From Firm-13 sp964617375 (GTDB lineage: Bacteria; Bacillota; Clostridia; Saccharofermentanales; Saccharofermentanaceae), in the NCBI GenBank assembly GCA_964617375.1, contig CAZTXQ010000001.1, forward strand, positions 1-64,000: 64,000 nt of DNA, read 5' to 3'. Made by a program: the position numbers and the translations under genes. Within the stretch, counting starts at the first letter, position 1. Each line of letters opens with the position of its first letter. Under the pieces are notes generated by a model. The model was not told the origin of the DNA, did no database searches, and was given only the letters and a program-made list of their open reading frames with translations. Of the stretch, positions 7,822-16,536 are shown in pieces.

Positions 7822-9282
7822 TTACAGATTTTCAATAAAAGTCTTATATGCCAGATACGTATAATACAGATCGATTTTGCTGATCAGCTCGTACGGCGCA
7901 TGCATCGAGAGTACGGGGACGCCGCAGTCAATGACTTCCATGCCCATTTTCGCGAGGTAAACGGCAATGGTTCCGCCGCCGCCCGCGTCAATCTTACCAA
8001 GCTCGCCCGTCTGCCACGGAATGTTGTTCTTGGCAAAGGCCATCAGAATCGAGGCGAAGAACTCGGAATTGGCGTCGTTTGTGCCCGATTTACCGCGGGA
8101 ACCGACATACTTCTCCATCGCGATGCCGCGTGACATATAGGCCGTGTTCTTGGTGTCTGAAACCGACGCGAAAGTCGGATCGAAGCCGTTCGTCACGTCG
8201 GCCGAAAGCATCTTGGTCGCCGCAATCGTCTTGCGGTAAAGAAGCTCGTCATAAACACCGTTCGCCTTGATAAAGAGCTCGACGAGGAAGTTCTCATAGA
8301 GTCTCGACTGCGCGCCGGAATTGCCGTAGGAACCGATCTCTTCCTTGTCCGACAGCATGACGACACAGGTCTTGTCGGGACGCTCCTGCTGGAAAAGCGC
8401 CATCAAGGCAGGGAATGCGCATACGCGGTCGTCGTGTCCGTAGGACGCGACAAATGAGCGGTCAAAACCGACGTCTCTGGCCTTAATGGAAGGCACGATC
8501 TCGATTTCAGCACTGACGAAGTCCTTTTCGACGATGCCGTACTGCTCGTTCAGGAATTTGAGGATTCCGAGCTTGAAGCGGCTCTTGGCGTCCTTGTCGT
8601 CAATCGGTCTTCCGCCAATAAGGAGATTTAATTCTTCGCCGCTGATAACATCCTTCGCCTGCTTGACCATCTGCTCCTGGCCGAGGTGAGGCAGGAGATC
8701 CGTGATGTAAAATACCGGATCCTCGTCTTTTTCGCCGATATTGAGGAAAATCTTGGATCCGTCCTGGCGGATCACAAGACCGTGGATGGAAAGCGGAATG
8801 GTCGGCCACTGATATTTCTTGATGCCGCCATAGTAGTGCGTCTTCAGGAATGCCATCTCGTTCTCTTCATAAAGCGGATTGGGCTTCAAGTCAAGACGCG
8901 GCGAATCCACATGCGAGCCGAGTATGTTCATGCCCTCGGAGATCGGTTTCTTGCCGATCACCGCCAGCATCAGACCTTTTCCTTTAATCGACTGGTAGAC
9001 CTTCTGGCCTGCGGATAGCTTCGTTGCGGAAGCGATATCTACATATCCGAGCTGTTCGGCGGATTCGATCGTAAGGTTTACGAATTCGCGCTCGGTCTTT
9101 CCTAAGTCAAGAAAGCGCTTGTACTCCTCGGACATTGCGTATGCGTGATCGAAATCATCCTGTGTGCGGCTCTCCCAAAGATTGGGATACTCGGCAAGCA
9201 AATACTTATATTTATCCTTATTCTTCTTGTGAGTGCCCTTATCGGCAATCTCTTCGGAAACGAGTTTTTTATCTTTTGGCAT
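7822..9282 (-). CDS. M18 family aminopeptidase (aminopeptidase I)
   Basis: This is a 486-residue cytosolic metallopeptidase that removes N-terminal residues from peptides. Metal and catalytic signatures are in place: SHVDSPRLDLKP (His124, Asp126), DKEEIGSYGNSG, DANSEF, and MHAPYELISK near the C-terminus. Length and motif order match the M18 family, which forms dodecamers. AAGGAGG precedes the ATG at 9282. The flanking gap 9283-9398 separates it from a divergent PHP gene and should contain both promoters, though I see no convincing -35/-10 pair. Confidence 0.93.
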   Translation of the reverse strand: MPKDKKLVSEEIADKGTHKKNKDKYKYLLAEYPNLWESRTQDDFDHAYAMSEEYKRFLDLGKTEREFVNLTIESAEQLGYVDIASATKLSAGQKVYQSIKGKGLMLAVIGKKPISEGMNILGSHVDSPRLDLKPNPLYEENEMAFLKTHYYGGIKKYQWPTIPLSIHGLVIRQDGSKIFLNIGEKDEDPVFYITDLLPHLGQEQMVKQAKDVISGEELNLLIGGRPIDDKDAKSRFKLGILKFLNEQYGIVEKDFVSAEIEIVPSIKARDVGFDRSFVASYGHDDRVCAFPALMALFQQERPDKTCVVMLSDKEEIGSYGNSGAQSRLYENFLVELFIKANGVYDELLYRKTIAATKMLSADVTNGFDPTFASVSDTKNTAYMSRGIAMEKYVGSRGKSGTNDANSEFFASILMAFAKNNIPWQTGELGKIDAGGGGTIAVYLAKMGMEVIDCGVPVLSMHAPYELISKIDLYYTYLAYKTFIENL

Positions 9283-9398
9283 GATGTTCCTCCTTGAATA
9301 TGGTCATTAAATTCTGTCAGACCGTTAAAATGTTTGCTAATATGATAACATAAATGGAATGAATCGACGAGAGCACATGCCCTTGCCGCAGGAACGAG

Positions 9399-10229
9399 GT
9401 GGCATTATTGTATACGGACAGTCATAATCACACGGTGGAGTTCAGCGCAGACGCTGTAATGACTATGGACGAGCTGATTTCGGAAGCCTTATCGAAGGGT
9501 ATTCCGGCAGTCGTCGTGACCGAGCATTTCGAGAAGGATTTTCCTCACAAGATCGAGAAACCGCTTATTTTCGACATTGACGAGTACTTTGTCATGATGA
9601 CAGAACAGCAGGCCAAGCTTCCCGAAGGTTTTTCCCTATATGCCGGAATCGAACTCGGGTACCAGAAACACCTGCCCGCCTTCTATGATGCGCTTGTCAA
9701 GTCGTACCCGTTTGATTCCGTCATATTATCGAATCATCTATACGAAGGTAAGGATCCCTTCTTTTTCCGCGATTGCTACAAATTGCCGAAGGAAGAACTT
9801 TACGGCCGATACATCGAAGAACTCGCCGAAATGATCGATTCGACAAATGATTTCGACATCGTCGGACATTACGACTACATCGCAAGATATGCACCGTATC
9901 CGGATCCGACAATTCATTACGATATGTGTCCGGAAGCCTTCGACCGTTTCCTGACTGCCGTCATCCGCAAGAATAAATCGCTGGAAATCAATACGCGTTC
10001 CATCTATAAGTTCCACACGTTAGGAGTAACAGACATCTGGCCGGACCGCAAAATCCTGAAACGGTATCGCGAGCTGGGCGGTATCCGCGTCACGCTCGGA
10101 TCCGATTCGCACGATACGTCAACCATCGGCATCTACTTCGATGAAGCAGCTGCATATCTGAAAGAATCTGGGTTTGACTTCCTGTGCTCCTATGTGAACC
10201 GAAAAGAAATCCGGCAGCCTATCTTGTAA
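9399..10229 (+). CDS. histidinol-phosphatase family PHP protein (HisJ-like)
   Basis: This metal-dependent phosphoesterase of the PHP superfamily probably dephosphorylates histidinol phosphate. The metal ligands are all present: DSHNH near the N-terminus, VVTEHF, a central GIELGY Glu, SNHLYEG, GHYDY, and the LGSDSHD tail. No other his genes are in the window, so the substrate is inferred from family only. The start is GTG at 9399 or TTG at 9408. The TTG has GAGGTG 6 nt upstream and would give the usual short N-terminus MYTDSHNH. Confidence 0.8.
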   Translation: MALLYTDSHNHTVEFSADAVMTMDELISEALSKGIPAVVVTEHFEKDFPHKIEKPLIFDIDEYFVMMTEQQAKLPEGFSLYAGIELGYQKHLPAFYDALVKSYPFDSVILSNHLYEGKDPFFFRDCYKLPKEELYGRYIEELAEMIDSTNDFDIVGHYDYIARYAPYPDPTIHYDMCPEAFDRFLTAVIRKNKSLEINTRSIYKFHTLGVTDIWPDRKILKRYRELGGIRVTLGSDSHDTSTIGIYFDEAAAYLKESGFDFLCSYVNRKEIRQPIL

Positions 10230-10277
10230 ATAAGCCGCCGGACGAAGAATCAATGTACATCCTGACAACCGGACAAA

Positions 10278-10847
10278 TCAGGCTGAAGGATCCGCATACC
10301 AGGCGCCGTCGTATTTGAAAACCATGACTTCGACATCCTGATAGTGCTTATTGCCGTCAATCATGCAAAAGACCCGTACTTTGCACGACCGGATCTCTTC
10401 GATCTGTGTTGACTGAATGGCGAACGTCAGCGAAATCGAAGACAGGGCCGTCTGATATTTATCGGGAGTTTCCTCCGCGTCAAACAGTACGGCGTCCGCT
10501 GCAGAAGTCCCGAGATAGGAACTCTTGTTCGTTTCCAGCGCACTCTTGATGCCCGAAGACCAGGCATCATATTCCTTTATGTCATCCTCGGTCAGAACCG
10601 TTGTATAATCCGGCGGAAAGCACGCAAACAGCAACTCCTTGTCGCCGGAAAATGTGGCTTTTGCGAAGACTCTGGCTATGTTTTCCGGACTCTGGTTAAT
10701 GGCGGTTGAAGCGACTTCCGCCTCAACTTTTGTTCCCGCACAACCCGCAAGTGAAACAAGCAGGAATGCCGATATCATAATGGCTGCGGTCAATCGTACG
10801 GCCTTTACAAAGGTCTTCTTATCTCTCGCCTTATTCATCTTGTTCAT
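10278..10847 (-). CDS. small lipoprotein, unknown function
   Basis: The 189-residue protein has a basic N-terminus, a hydrophobic segment and an LAGC lipobox near residue 36, so it should be membrane-anchored outside the cell. The roughly 150-residue mature domain has an alternating helix/strand pattern reminiscent of NTF2-like or DUF4878-type lipoproteins (an initial SPENIARVFAKA helix and a final YDGAWY strand), but this is only a resemblance. GGAGGAG precedes the ATG. It lies 39 nt after iscU on the same strand. A TATAAT overlaps the iscU end (10886-10891), so it may also have its own promoter. Confidence 0.7.
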   Translation of the reverse strand: MNKMNKARDKKTFVKAVRLTAAIMISAFLLVSLAGCAGTKVEAEVASTAINQSPENIARVFAKATFSGDKELLFACFPPDYTTVLTEDDIKEYDAWSSGIKSALETNKSSYLGTSAADAVLFDAEETPDKYQTALSSISLTFAIQSTQIEEIRSCKVRVFCMIDGNKHYQDVEVMVFKYDGAWYADPSA

Positions 10848-10886
10848 GAAAATGTTCTCCTCCCGGCGAGAATATCGCCAGAAGTA

Positions 10887-11318
10887 TTATACACTATGTT
10901 CGTCCTCGTCCAGAACATCAAAAAATTTCTTTTTGTCTTCCGGGATACCGCCGTGCTCTTCGTAGTATTCCTTAAGAGCTGCCTTGACAGCCTGTTCGGC
11001 CAGAAGCGAGCAGTGCATCTTAATCGGAGGAAGTCCGTCAAGTGCTTCTGCCACTGCCTTGTTCGTAAGCGAAAGAGCCTCGTCAATCGACTTGCCCTTG
11101 ATCATTTCGGTAGCCATGCTCGATGTTGCAATCGCGCTGCCGCATCCGAAAGTCATAAACTTCGCATCGACGATCATGTCGTTTTCGATCTTTAAAAAGA
11201 CCTTCATGATATCGCCGCACTTGGGATTTCCGACCGTACCGATTGCCGACGGATCTTCCATTTCACCTACGTTTCTCGGGTGCATGAAATGATCCATAAC
11301 TTTGTCACTGTAAAGCAT
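10887..11318 (-). CDS. iscU: Fe-S cluster scaffold protein IscU/NifU N-terminal type
   Basis: This 143-residue scaffold holds nascent iron-sulfur clusters delivered with sulfur from the adjacent cysteine desulfurase. The three cluster cysteines are visible: GNPKCGD, TFGCGSA and KMHCSLLAE. It has the NifU-like N-terminal domain only, with no ferredoxin or Nfu domain, and a short acidic tail. AGGAG supports the ATG at 11318. It follows iscS by 39 nt on the same strand, the usual two-gene ISC module of anaerobic Clostridia, without hscAB or fdx. Confidence 0.94.
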   Translation of the reverse strand: MLYSDKVMDHFMHPRNVGEMEDPSAIGTVGNPKCGDIMKVFLKIENDMIVDAKFMTFGCGSAIATSSMATEMIKGKSIDEALSLTNKAVAEALDGLPPIKMHCSLLAEQAVKAALKEYYEEHGGIPEDKKKFFDVLDEDEHSV

Positions 11319-11357
11319 ACATTCTCCTTCTCGCCGTTTCCTTGACGGCATCACATA

Positions 11358-12584
11358 TTAATAGTTGCAGCGGTTACAAGCCGTAAAAGCTGTGATTTTG
11401 TTCTTTTTAAAGTCGTCGTAAAGAGGCGACATGTCGCGAAGTCTCTGAACAATCTGTTCGAGTGCCGGGACAATCGAGAGAACTTCTTCTCTGTTGTTGA
11501 ATTTGCCGATGCTGATCCGCAGAGATCCGTGCGCGACTTCGTGCGGCAGACCGATGGCGAGCAGTACGTGGGACGGATCAAGCGAGCCTGAGGTACAGGC
11601 GGAACCGCTCGAACAGGCGAAGCCCATATAATCCAGAAGCAGAAGAAGCGACTCGCCTTCGATAAACTCGAACGATATATTTACGTTTCCCGGAAGTCTC
11701 TTAACCGGATGCCCATTCAATCTGGCGTAGGGGATCTTCACCAAAATATCTTGAATCAGTTCGTCTCTGATCGTTTCAAGCTTCGCGATATTGGCATCCA
11801 TTTCTGAGATTGCAAGTTCAAGAGCCGTTGTAAATCCCACGATATAGGGAAGATTTTCAGTTCCCGCCCGCTTGGATCTCTCCTGCGCGCCGCCGTCCAT
11901 GAAATTCGAGATCTGAACGCCCTTCTTAATGTAAAGAAGTCCGACGCCCTTCGGAGCGTGCAGTTTGTGTCCGGACAGAGACAACATGTCAACGCCGAGT
12001 GCCTTTACGTCGACCGGAATACTTCCGCCCGCCTGCACCGCATCTGTATGAAAAAGGACTTTCTTCTCGCGGCAGATCTTCGCGATTTCGGCAATCGGTT
12101 CGATGGTTCCGATCTCGTTGTTCGCCATCATGACCGTGACAAGAATTGTGTCGGGGCGTATTGCCTTCCGTACGTCTTCGGGATCCACAAGGCCGTATTC
12201 GTCTACCGGAAGATAGGTAATCTCGTATCCCTGCTTCGCCAGAGCCTCGCAGCTGTGAAGGACGGCATGATGCTCGATTGCCGTTGTTATGATGTGCTTC
12301 CCCTTTGCGGCGTGACGCAAGGCCGCGCCCTTAATCGCCCAGTTATCGGACTCGGAACCGCATGATGTGAAATAGATCTCGGCGGGCTCCGCATTCAGGC
12401 ACTTAGCTACGCGAGCACGCGCATCTTCAAGTGTTGCCTTTGCTCTTTGACCTTCTTTATAGATCGAAGACGCGTTGCCGTAATTATCCTGAAAAACAGG
12501 TAGCATAGCATCAAGAACTTCCTGCCTTACAGGTGTTGTGGCAGCATTATCCAGATAGACTCTTTTAACATCCGATTGCGTCAT
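11358..12584 (-). CDS. iscS: cysteine desulfurase, IscS/NifS-like
   Basis: This PLP enzyme converts cysteine to alanine and passes the sulfur as persulfide to IscU. The 408-residue protein starts MTQSDVKRVYLDNAATT. It has TAIEHHAV, the DAVQAGG segment, the PLP lysine in LSGHKLHAPKG, and the mobile-loop Cys in SGSACTSGS. An unusual tail, ending TACNRCNY, adds two cysteines at the very C-terminus. A GGGGG site lies 7 nt before the ATG, immediately downstream of a small hairpin. Directly upstream of iscU. Confidence 0.94.
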   Translation of the reverse strand: MTQSDVKRVYLDNAATTPVRQEVLDAMLPVFQDNYGNASSIYKEGQRAKATLEDARARVAKCLNAEPAEIYFTSCGSESDNWAIKGAALRHAAKGKHIITTAIEHHAVLHSCEALAKQGYEITYLPVDEYGLVDPEDVRKAIRPDTILVTVMMANNEIGTIEPIAEIAKICREKKVLFHTDAVQAGGSIPVDVKALGVDMLSLSGHKLHAPKGVGLLYIKKGVQISNFMDGGAQERSKRAGTENLPYIVGFTTALELAISEMDANIAKLETIRDELIQDILVKIPYARLNGHPVKRLPGNVNISFEFIEGESLLLLLDYMGFACSSGSACTSGSLDPSHVLLAIGLPHEVAHGSLRISIGKFNNREEVLSIVPALEQIVQRLRDMSPLYDDFKKNKITAFTACNRCNY

Positions 12585-12594
12585 ATAAACCCCC

Positions 12595-12613
12595 GTCACG
12601 TTTTTTGCGTGAC
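12595..12613 (-). promoter_or_regulatory. hairpin next to the iscS ribosome-binding site
   Basis: GTCACG and CGTGAC form a 6-bp stem with a 7-nt A-rich loop (minus strand). It abuts the GGGGG ribosome-binding site of iscS, so it could tune translation initiation or be a protein-binding inverted repeat. Confidence 0.4.
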
Positions 12614-12705
12614 ATATCATTTATTTTCAGGCATTCGGATCATCCAAGGGATCCCATCGATCGAAAACACGCTCTTCGTGCCTGACATGCATACTTTAGT
12701 ACAAC

Positions 12706-12740
12706 CGAAAACAAAGAGGCGTAACAAATGTTACGCCCCT
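12706..12740 (-). terminator. intrinsic terminator after rarA
   Basis: On the minus strand GGGGCGTAACA pairs with TGTTACGCC and runs into CTCTTTGTTTTC. It lies 40 nt past the rarA stop codon and closes the aspartate aminotransferase-to-rarA gene run. Confidence 0.75.
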
Positions 12741-12779
12741 GCATTTCCTTAGTATATCGATAGGCTTTCTGTGAATATG

Positions 12780-14078
12780 TCAGTGATTGCGCTTTTTTTG
12801 AAGCCATTCTTTTATCTTTTGTTCATAGCCTAACCCGGTCGGTTCATAATAAACGGTGCCGGCCATCTCGTCCGGGAGATACTGCTGGTCAACAATATGC
12901 CCTTCATAATCATGCGCATACTTGTAACCGATGCCGTATCCCAAATCCGACATTCCTTTAACCGGGGCATTCCGAAGATGCATCGGAACTTCTCCAGTCC
13001 TTTTCTCTTCCACATCCTTCAGTGCCTTGTTGATCGCAAGATAGGACGCATTGGACTTGGGACTTGTCGCGACTATGATCGCCGCTTCAGAGAGCAGAAT
13101 TCTCGCTTCCGGCATGCCGACGGCCATAATTCCCTGATACGCCGCTATAGCGGCCGTCAGAGCGGACGGATTCGCCATGCCGACATCCTCGGACGCGCAT
13201 ATGAGAATACGTCTGGCGAGAAACTCGATGTCTTCGCCGCCGTGGAGGGCACGGGCCAGATAGAAAACAGCGGCATCCGGATCGGAACCGCGCATGGACT
13301 TGATAAAGGCGCTGATGTTGTCATAATGGGACTCGCCATTCGCGTCAAACGCAATGCTTCTTTTCTGCATACAGTCTTCGAGAACCTTTGAATCGATTCG
13401 AACCGTCCCCGTCGCATCGGGCGGAGTCGTAACCGATGCGAGTTCAATCGCATTCAGCGCGATTCTCGCGTCGCCGTTTGACAGATTGGCAATCTGCAGG
13501 AGTGTTTCGTCCGCAACTTCGATAAGCTCGTTGCCGAGTCCCCGTTCCTTGTCGGAAAGGGCCATCTTCAATATGCATACGATATCCGTCTCGTTTAACG
13601 GTTTAAGCTGCAGGACGGTTGATCTGGATATCAATGCCTTATTCACTTCGAAAAAAGGATTCTCGGTCGTCGCACCGATCAGGATCAGGGTGCCGTCCTC
13701 CACTTGAGGCAGCAAGGCATCCTGCTGAAGCTTGTTGAACCTGTGTATTTCATCGATAAAAAGAACCGTACGGCCCGACGGATTGAGAATGGGATTCTGG
13801 GTATCCGAAACAACTCTCTTAATCTCGGCCACACCGGCGGTAACCGCATTCATTTTCGAGAATCCGGATGCGGTCGTATGCGCGATCAGACGGGCAAGCG
13901 ATGTCTTTCCGGTTCCGGGCGGTCCGTAAAGAATGATCGAGGACAGACGGTCTGCCTCGATCATTCTTCTTAGCATTTTACCTTTTCCGAGAATGTGCTC
14001 CTGACCGACGTATTCGTCGAGCGTGCGCGGCGACATGCGGTAGGCCAGAGGTTCCTTATCGGACATATTATGATCCAA
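12780..14078 (-). CDS. rarA: replication-associated recombination protein RarA/MgsA
   Basis: This AAA+ ATPase acts at stalled replication forks. The 432-residue protein has Walker A GPPGTGKT at about residues 52-59, Walker B LFIDEIHRFNK, sensor 1 GATTENP, and the C-terminal helical tetramerisation domain with the family signature LPDEMAGTVYYEPT. TTG at 14078 has AGGTGA 6 nt upstream; ATG at 14066 (MSDKEPL) is the alternative with a weaker site. It starts 16 nt after glyA and is the last gene before a terminator. Confidence 0.93.
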   Translation of the reverse strand: MDHNMSDKEPLAYRMSPRTLDEYVGQEHILGKGKMLRRMIEADRLSSIILYGPPGTGKTSLARLIAHTTASGFSKMNAVTAGVAEIKRVVSDTQNPILNPSGRTVLFIDEIHRFNKLQQDALLPQVEDGTLILIGATTENPFFEVNKALISRSTVLQLKPLNETDIVCILKMALSDKERGLGNELIEVADETLLQIANLSNGDARIALNAIELASVTTPPDATGTVRIDSKVLEDCMQKRSIAFDANGESHYDNISAFIKSMRGSDPDAAVFYLARALHGGEDIEFLARRILICASEDVGMANPSALTAAIAAYQGIMAVGMPEARILLSEAAIIVATSPKSNASYLAINKALKDVEEKRTGEVPMHLRNAPVKGMSDLGYGIGYKYAHDYEGHIVDQQYLPDEMAGTVYYEPTGLGYEQKIKEWLQKKRNH

Positions 14079-14094
14079 AGTGGTTCACCTTCAA

Positions 14095-15333
14095 TCAGAT
14101 TTCGGGATAGAGCGGATAGCGGCTTGTGAGCGCATCCACACGACGGATGATTTCTTCCTTCTTGGCGTCAAAATCAGTAAGCGTAAGAGAGATCAGATCG
14201 GCGATCTCTTCCATATCGGCTTCGTCCATGCCGCGCGATGTGACGGCGGCGGTTCCAAGGCGGACGCCGCTGGTTACAAACGGCTTCTCAGGGTCAAACG
14301 GAATCGTGTTCTTGTTCGAGGTAATATTGACTTCATCGAGACGAAGCTGCATTTCTTTGCCGGTTACACCGGTTCCTCTCAAGTCCATCAGCATCAGATG
14401 ATTGTCCGTTCCGCCGGAGACGAGAGCGATGCCTCTCTTCAGTAAGCCATTTGCAAGAGCAGCGGCATTCTTAATGATATTTCCCTGATACTCGCGGAAT
14501 TCCGGAGTAAGAGCTTCTTTGAAGGCAACGGCCTTCGCAGCGATAATATGCATAAGAGGTCCGCCCTGCTGACCCGGGAATACGGCAGAATCAATCTTCT
14601 TGGCATATTCCTCGCGGCACATAATAATGCCGCCTCTGGGTCCTCTCAGGGTCTTATGTGTCGTCGTCGTCACGAAATCCGCATAAGGGACCGGATTCGG
14701 ATGCAGTCCCGCAGCGACAAGACCTGCGATATGAGCCATGTCGACAAAGAGATAGGCGCCTACGGCGTCGGCGATCTCGCGGAACTTGGCGAAATCGATG
14801 ATTCTGGGATATGCGGAAGCACCGGCGACGATGATCTTAGGTTTAACTTCCTTCGCCTGTTCCATCAGCTTATCGTAATCGATGCGAGCCGTTACGGGAT
14901 CCACCTGATAGAATTCCGAGCGGTAGGTTTTCCCGGATACATTCAGCTTCATGCCGTGTGTAAGGTGTCCGCCGTGGGAAAGATCCATTCCGAGAATAAC
15001 GTCGCCGGGTTCGAGAACCGCGAAATAGACCGCCGTATTGGCCTGTGCGCCGGAATGCGGCTGGACATTCACATGATCCGCACCGAACAGCTTCTTGGCT
15101 CTCTCAATGGCAAGGGACTCGACGATATCTACATACTCACAACCGCCGTAATATCTTTTTCCCGGATAGCCTTCCGCGTATTTATTGGTTAGAGGGCTTC
15201 CCGCCGCCTCAAGCACTGCTTCGGTTACGAAGTTTTCAGACGCGATCAATTCGATCTTGGTGCGCTGTCTGTTGACCTCCTGCATAATGGCTTGATAGAC
15301 TTCCGGATCTTCGGCTTTGATGTGATTAAACAT
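14095..15333 (-). CDS. glyA: serine hydroxymethyltransferase
   Basis: It interconverts serine and glycine with tetrahydrofolate as carrier and supplies one-carbon units for purines and methionine. The 412-residue protein has the N-terminal IELIASENF, GKRYYGG, VNVQPHSGAQAN, and the PLP lysine in TTTTHKTLRGPRGG. GGAGG supports the ATG at 15333. It lies between the AIR-synthase-like gene and rarA on the same strand, downstream of purB, which fits a purine and one-carbon context. Confidence 0.97.
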   Translation of the reverse strand: MFNHIKAEDPEVYQAIMQEVNRQRTKIELIASENFVTEAVLEAAGSPLTNKYAEGYPGKRYYGGCEYVDIVESLAIERAKKLFGADHVNVQPHSGAQANTAVYFAVLEPGDVILGMDLSHGGHLTHGMKLNVSGKTYRSEFYQVDPVTARIDYDKLMEQAKEVKPKIIVAGASAYPRIIDFAKFREIADAVGAYLFVDMAHIAGLVAAGLHPNPVPYADFVTTTTHKTLRGPRGGIIMCREEYAKKIDSAVFPGQQGGPLMHIIAAKAVAFKEALTPEFREYQGNIIKNAAALANGLLKRGIALVSGGTDNHLMLMDLRGTGVTGKEMQLRLDEVNITSNKNTIPFDPEKPFVTSGVRLGTAAVTSRGMDEADMEEIADLISLTLTDFDAKKEEIIRRVDALTSRYPLYPEI

Positions 15334-15411
15334 TATCGATTCCTCCATATTCATGTAGCCTTACTGAATTGTGATGCGATTCGAATACTTTTGTTATTCT
15401 AACGGATTATT

Positions 15412-16461
15412 TTAGTGCGGTAAAGTGCTATTAAAGGTATTGAGCTTATATAATTCATCGGTTTCGGGCGGCTCAAGAACGGTAAGCTCCCCTTTCCCGT
15501 CTCTTGTGAAAAAGCCGCTCCCGGTAAAAGTTCCGATCGCCTTACACGGAATATTTTCGGAAACAAGGCGGCTGATAATCAAATCCGGCTCGGCGGTTGC
15601 GATTAATATCGATCCCGAGGAGATCAGACGGTAAACATTCAGGTCAAGTACACTGCAGATTTTATGTGAAAGCGGATGAACGGGAATCTCGTCCGTAAAA
15701 AGGGTCAGTCCGGTCTGCGAAAGATCCGCCATCTCAAAGGCTGCTCCGTATACGCCGCCCTCCGTAATGTCATGCATCAGGTGAACGGCACTCATACGAT
15801 TCCCTTTGGAATTTGTTCCTCCCGCTGACGAAACACAGGCAGCCGCCAAAACGCCGTCTCTTACAACGCTCATCTGAGAGAGAAAGCCTCTGGCTTCCTC
15901 CATCTGTTCTTTTGTCAGGGCGTCTTTAAGAAGAGATTCATATTCCATCGCGGCGATCCAGGAGCCCTCAATCGCCGCCGTTTTCGTCATGAGAAGCGTA
16001 TCGCCGGGCAAAGCAGACCCAAGCGGAACACAGTCCCCCTGCCCTACCGTGCCGAAAGCGGTCGTCGTAACGACGATGCGGTTCACCGAATCGCTTATCT
16101 CCGTATGTCCTCCGACAATATCGACCCCAACTTCGGCGGCCGTCGCCGATGCCTGTTCAACGATTTGGGAAAGTTCTTCTCTGGTTATCTCGGGCGGAGC
16201 GATGATCACAAGGAGAATTCCGATCGGTTTAACGCCGCAGGCCGCGATGTCGTTGCAGGAAACATGAATCGCAATCCGTCCGGACTGCATACCACCTGCC
16301 GTAACCGGATCGGTAGAGGTCACAAGCGTATTGTCACCGAAGTCAAGCCAGGCACAGTCCGCACCGATTCCGGCTCCCGTCAATGTTTTTGAAGAAAGCG
16401 GCGGCAGTTTCGATAGAACAATCTCTTCGAGTTCCTGATTGCTTAGCTTCCCGATCCGCAT
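15412..16461 (-). CDS. AIR synthase-related protein (HypE/PurM superfamily)
   Basis: This 349-residue ATP-binding protein of the PurM/HypE/ThiL fold has an N-terminal dimerisation half (GIGADCAWLDFG, STDPVTAGG, HVSCNDIAACGVKP) and a C-terminal half (LMHDITEGGVYGA). The DIVGGHTEI segment is typical of HypE-like proteins. It lacks the terminal cysteine HypE needs for cyanide synthesis, and no hydrogenase or hyp genes are in the window. The context (thiI upstream, glyA downstream) does not define its substrate. GGGAGG precedes the ATG at 16461. Confidence 0.75.
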   Translation of the reverse strand: MRIGKLSNQELEEIVLSKLPPLSSKTLTGAGIGADCAWLDFGDNTLVTSTDPVTAGGMQSGRIAIHVSCNDIAACGVKPIGILLVIIAPPEITREELSQIVEQASATAAEVGVDIVGGHTEISDSVNRIVVTTTAFGTVGQGDCVPLGSALPGDTLLMTKTAAIEGSWIAAMEYESLLKDALTKEQMEEARGFLSQMSVVRDGVLAAACVSSAGGTNSKGNRMSAVHLMHDITEGGVYGAAFEMADLSQTGLTLFTDEIPVHPLSHKICSVLDLNVYRLISSGSILIATAEPDLIISRLVSENIPCKAIGTFTGSGFFTRDGKGELTVLEPPETDELYKLNTFNSTLPH

Positions 16462-16536
16462 ACTTTCCTCCCGATTAAGAAATCAGATTCCGTCCAAAAC
16501 AAATAATCTGTATCAGAAATCTATAAAAGAATGGAG

